Below are positions 6,296-7,277 of a DNA stretch of 7,277 nucleotides, in pieces. How positions within the stretch are numbered: position 1 is the first letter of the stretch; each line of letters begins with the position of its first letter. Source of the stretch: CANCDA01 sp043757205 (GTDB lineage: Bacteria; Pseudomonadota; Gammaproteobacteria; Burkholderiales; Burkholderiaceae_C). The stretch is from NCBI GenBank assembly GCA_043757205.1, contig JAYVPU010000128.1:1-7277 (forward strand). The letters are read 5' to 3'. The notes beneath the pieces are model-generated. The model was not told where the DNA came from. It did not search any database and saw only the letters and a list, made by a program, of their open reading frames with translations. The position numbers and the translations under genes were made by a program.

Positions 6296-6613
6296 TTAGA
6301 AGCCCAAGACCTTCCAGCCACTGCTACCGCTGGTGCCGCTGGTGCTGCCATCCCGATTGTTGGCTGTGGGACTTCGGTTGGCGTTTTCTGGCTTGACTTC
6401 GTAGGACGGCATATTGCCCTTCGGGCTCACGGTGATGTTTTTGGTTTCACCGCCCACGCGCAACTCGTCGATGCGTGAACCCTTGTCTTCATGGTGAATG
6501 CGCTCAATGGTCTGCTCGGACTTGTCCGCAGGGCTTGGGGCTTGAGCCCATGTGAGGCCTTGGCCGCACAGGGCGAGGGCTAGAAGGGGAGGGAGGAAGT
6601 GAGCGACACGCAT
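6296..6613 (-). CDS. DUF2782 family small secreted protein
   Basis: This is a 105-residue protein with a clear N-terminal export signal: MR, a hydrophobic core about residues 7-19, and a likely signal peptidase I site after WAQA (near residue 25). The mature part carries the conserved block QTIERIHHEDKGSRIDELRVGGETKNITVSPKGNMPSYEV, recalled as the DUF2782 family, then a low-complexity Asn/Ser/Gly/Thr linker, and ends in WKVLGF. A periplasmic location is inferred; no catalytic or Cys-based motif is visible in the mature chain. The ATG at 6613-6611 is chosen because it begins the signal peptide; an open upstream extension to 6745 runs antisense into polA and is not credible. No Shine-Dalgarno precedes the start, but TACAAT lies six bases upstream, which suggests a leaderless transcript. 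It is first in the cluster with thrB (three-base gap) and the BPSS1780 gene. Function is unknown. Confidence 0.85.
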   Translation of the reverse strand: MRVAHFLPPLLALALCGQGLTWAQAPSPADKSEQTIERIHHEDKGSRIDELRVGGETKNITVSPKGNMPSYEVKPENANRSPTANNRDGSTSGTSGSSGWKVLGF

Positions 6614-6674
6614 GGGTGCATTGTAGAACCATCGGGGGTCTTCTGGGTGGGCGCAACACAGGCACAATGCGCGC
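6614..6674. promoter_or_regulatory. 61-bp divergent promoter region, DUF2782-thrB cluster | polA, with mirrored -10-like elements
   Basis: Both genes are transcribed outward from this short gap. On the minus strand TACAAT (6625-6620) is followed by six bases and the DUF2782 ATG. On the plus strand CACAAT (6663-6668) is followed by six bases and the polA ATG. The two 14-base stretches from ACAATGC to CATG agree at 12 positions, in inverted orientation (6611-6624 and 6664-6677). A sigma-70 -10 at this distance would put the transcription start at or next to the A of each ATG. No Shine-Dalgarno is visible for either gene, which fits leaderless initiation. No good -35 hexamer is seen at 16-18 bases for either, which weakens the promoter call. 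Confidence 0.45.
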
Positions 6675-7277
6675 ATGAGTGATACCCCAAGCCCCCCCAA
6701 TTCCTTGTCCAGTACTTCGCCCGATACTTCAGCCCCCGTGCCCAAAACCTTGTTGCTAGTGGATGGGTCGAGCTACTTGTACCGCGCTTTCTTTGCGGGT
6801 GGAGACACGATGAGTGTCACTTTTCCTGATGGCACCGTGCACAAGACGGGGGCCATCCGCATCATCATCAACATGCTGCAAAGCCTGCGCAAAGACTTTC
6901 CCGCCGACTACCTGGCCTGCGTGTTTGACGCCAAAGGGCCCACCTTCCGCGACGATATTTACCCCGAGTACAAGCAGCACCGCAGCCCCATGCCCGACGA
7001 TCTGCGTACTCAGATTGCGCCGATTCATGAGGTGGTGCGGCTGCTGGGTTGGCCGGTGCTGGACGTGCCGGGCGTGGAGGCCGACGACGTCATCGGCACG
7101 CTGGCCGACATTGCCGCACGCCAGGGTATTGAGGTGATCGTGAGCAGTGGCGACAAAGACCTGGCGCAACTGGTCAACTCGCACATCACCATCATCGACA
7201 CCATGAACGGCAAGCGGCGTGACGTGGCCGGGGTAACGGCTGAATTTGGCGTGCCGCCCGAGCGCATGATCGACTAC
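6675..7277 (+). CDS. polA: DNA polymerase I, N-terminal 5'-nuclease domain (3' part missing)
   Basis: An open frame of 201 residues runs off the right edge. It encodes the 5'-3' exonuclease (FEN-like) domain of DNA polymerase I, which removes RNA primers and damaged strands at nicks in replication and repair. Motifs align with the E. coli enzyme: LLLVDGSSYLYRAFFA (D30), ACVFDAKGPTFRDDIYPEYK (D85), HRSPMPDDLRTQI (103-115), PGVEADDVIGTLAD (E135, D137, D138), VIVSSGDKDLAQLV (D160, D162) and EFGVPPERMIDY. These acidic residues are the two-metal ligands of the family. The ATG at 6675 gives a Ser/Thr/Pro-rich leader of about 24 residues before the first strand, roughly 15 longer than in E. coli; a GTG at 6738 would remove it but has no ribosome site. 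The 3'-5' exonuclease and polymerase domains lie outside the window. The gene is divergent from the DUF2782-thrB cluster. Confidence 0.95.
   Translation, partial: MSDTPSPPNSLSSTSPDTSAPVPKTLLLVDGSSYLYRAFFAGGDTMSVTFPDGTVHKTGAIRIIINMLQSLRKDFPADYLACVFDAKGPTFRDDIYPEYKQHRSPMPDDLRTQIAPIHEVVRLLGWPVLDVPGVEADDVIGTLADIAARQGIEVIVSSGDKDLAQLVNSHITIIDTMNGKRRDVAGVTAEFGVPPERMIDY

Noticed and set aside
6667..6678. Tiny upstream frame ATG-CGC-GCA-TGA whose stop overlaps the polA ATG
   Set aside because: Three codons with no ribosome site. If transcription starts near 6675, as the -10-like CACAAT suggests, it is not even transcribed. Probably chance.
6614..6745. Upstream extension of the DUF2782 gene to a start at 6745 (44 more residues)
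   Set aside because: It would overlap the start of polA and put a non-conserved stretch before a textbook signal peptide. The ATG at 6613 is far better.
6756..7184. Minus-strand open frame inside polA
   Set aside because: It is antisense to the conserved 5'-nuclease motifs of polA and has no similarity of its own.
1..7277. Search by eye for CRISPR, tRNA, rRNA, insertion-sequence ends, toxin-antitoxin pairs or defence genes
   Set aside because: No regularly spaced repeats, cloverleaf, transposase motif or paired small genes were seen. All sizeable open stretches are explained by the listed genes.

Overview
The window looks like ordinary chromosomal DNA from a beta-proteobacterium of the order Burkholderiales, most likely family Comamonadaceae (Limnohabitans/Rhodoferax/Polaromonas-like). 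This is inferred from remembered family resemblance of the proteins (a BPSS1780-type membrane protein, a DUF2782 protein beside a ThrB-II homoserine kinase, a short HPF/RaiA protein) and from the polA | DUF2782-thrB-BPSS1780 gene order. No database search was run. There is no rRNA, tRNA, CRISPR array, insertion sequence or phage gene. Every stretch over 300 bases lies inside a gene; the largest gap between genes is 207 bp.

Layout. Positions 1-163 (minus) hold the first 54 residues of a NUDIX hydrolase with an N-terminal zinc ribbon, running off the left edge. A factor-independent terminator on the minus strand lies at 213-242. Positions 277-3917 (minus) hold a four-gene operon, transcribed right to left: a fumarylacetoacetate-hydrolase-family enzyme, then the small (DctQ), large (DctM) and solute-binding (DctP) parts of a TRAP transporter, ending at that terminator. 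A 207-bp divergent intergenic region separates it from a plus-strand HPF/RaiA ribosome-hibernation gene at 4125-4481. That gene meets, tail to tail with one base between stops, a minus-strand cluster: DUF2782 secreted protein (6296-6613), homoserine kinase thrB (5291-6292) and BPSS1780-family membrane protein (4483-5307). Divergent from this cluster, polA starts at 6675 on the plus strand and runs off the right edge after 201 residues.

How the genes fit together. The TRAP transporter would bring a carboxylated compound into the cell using an ion gradient. The co-transcribed FAH-family enzyme would cleave a C-C bond in a 2,4-dioxo- or acylpyruvate-type acid, so the operon reads as uptake plus one catabolic step. 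The substrate cannot be fixed from sequence. thrB makes O-phosphohomoserine for threonine synthesis, and its two tightly linked partners have no established function. polA and hpf are housekeeping and stress genes.

I found no convincing new defence, mobile or RNA system. The observations most worth checking are a mirrored pair of -10-like ACAAT elements, each six bases before the start codon of DUF2782 or polA (possible leaderless mRNAs); the undefined substrate of the hydrolase/TRAP operon; and the conserved unknown genes packed around thrB.
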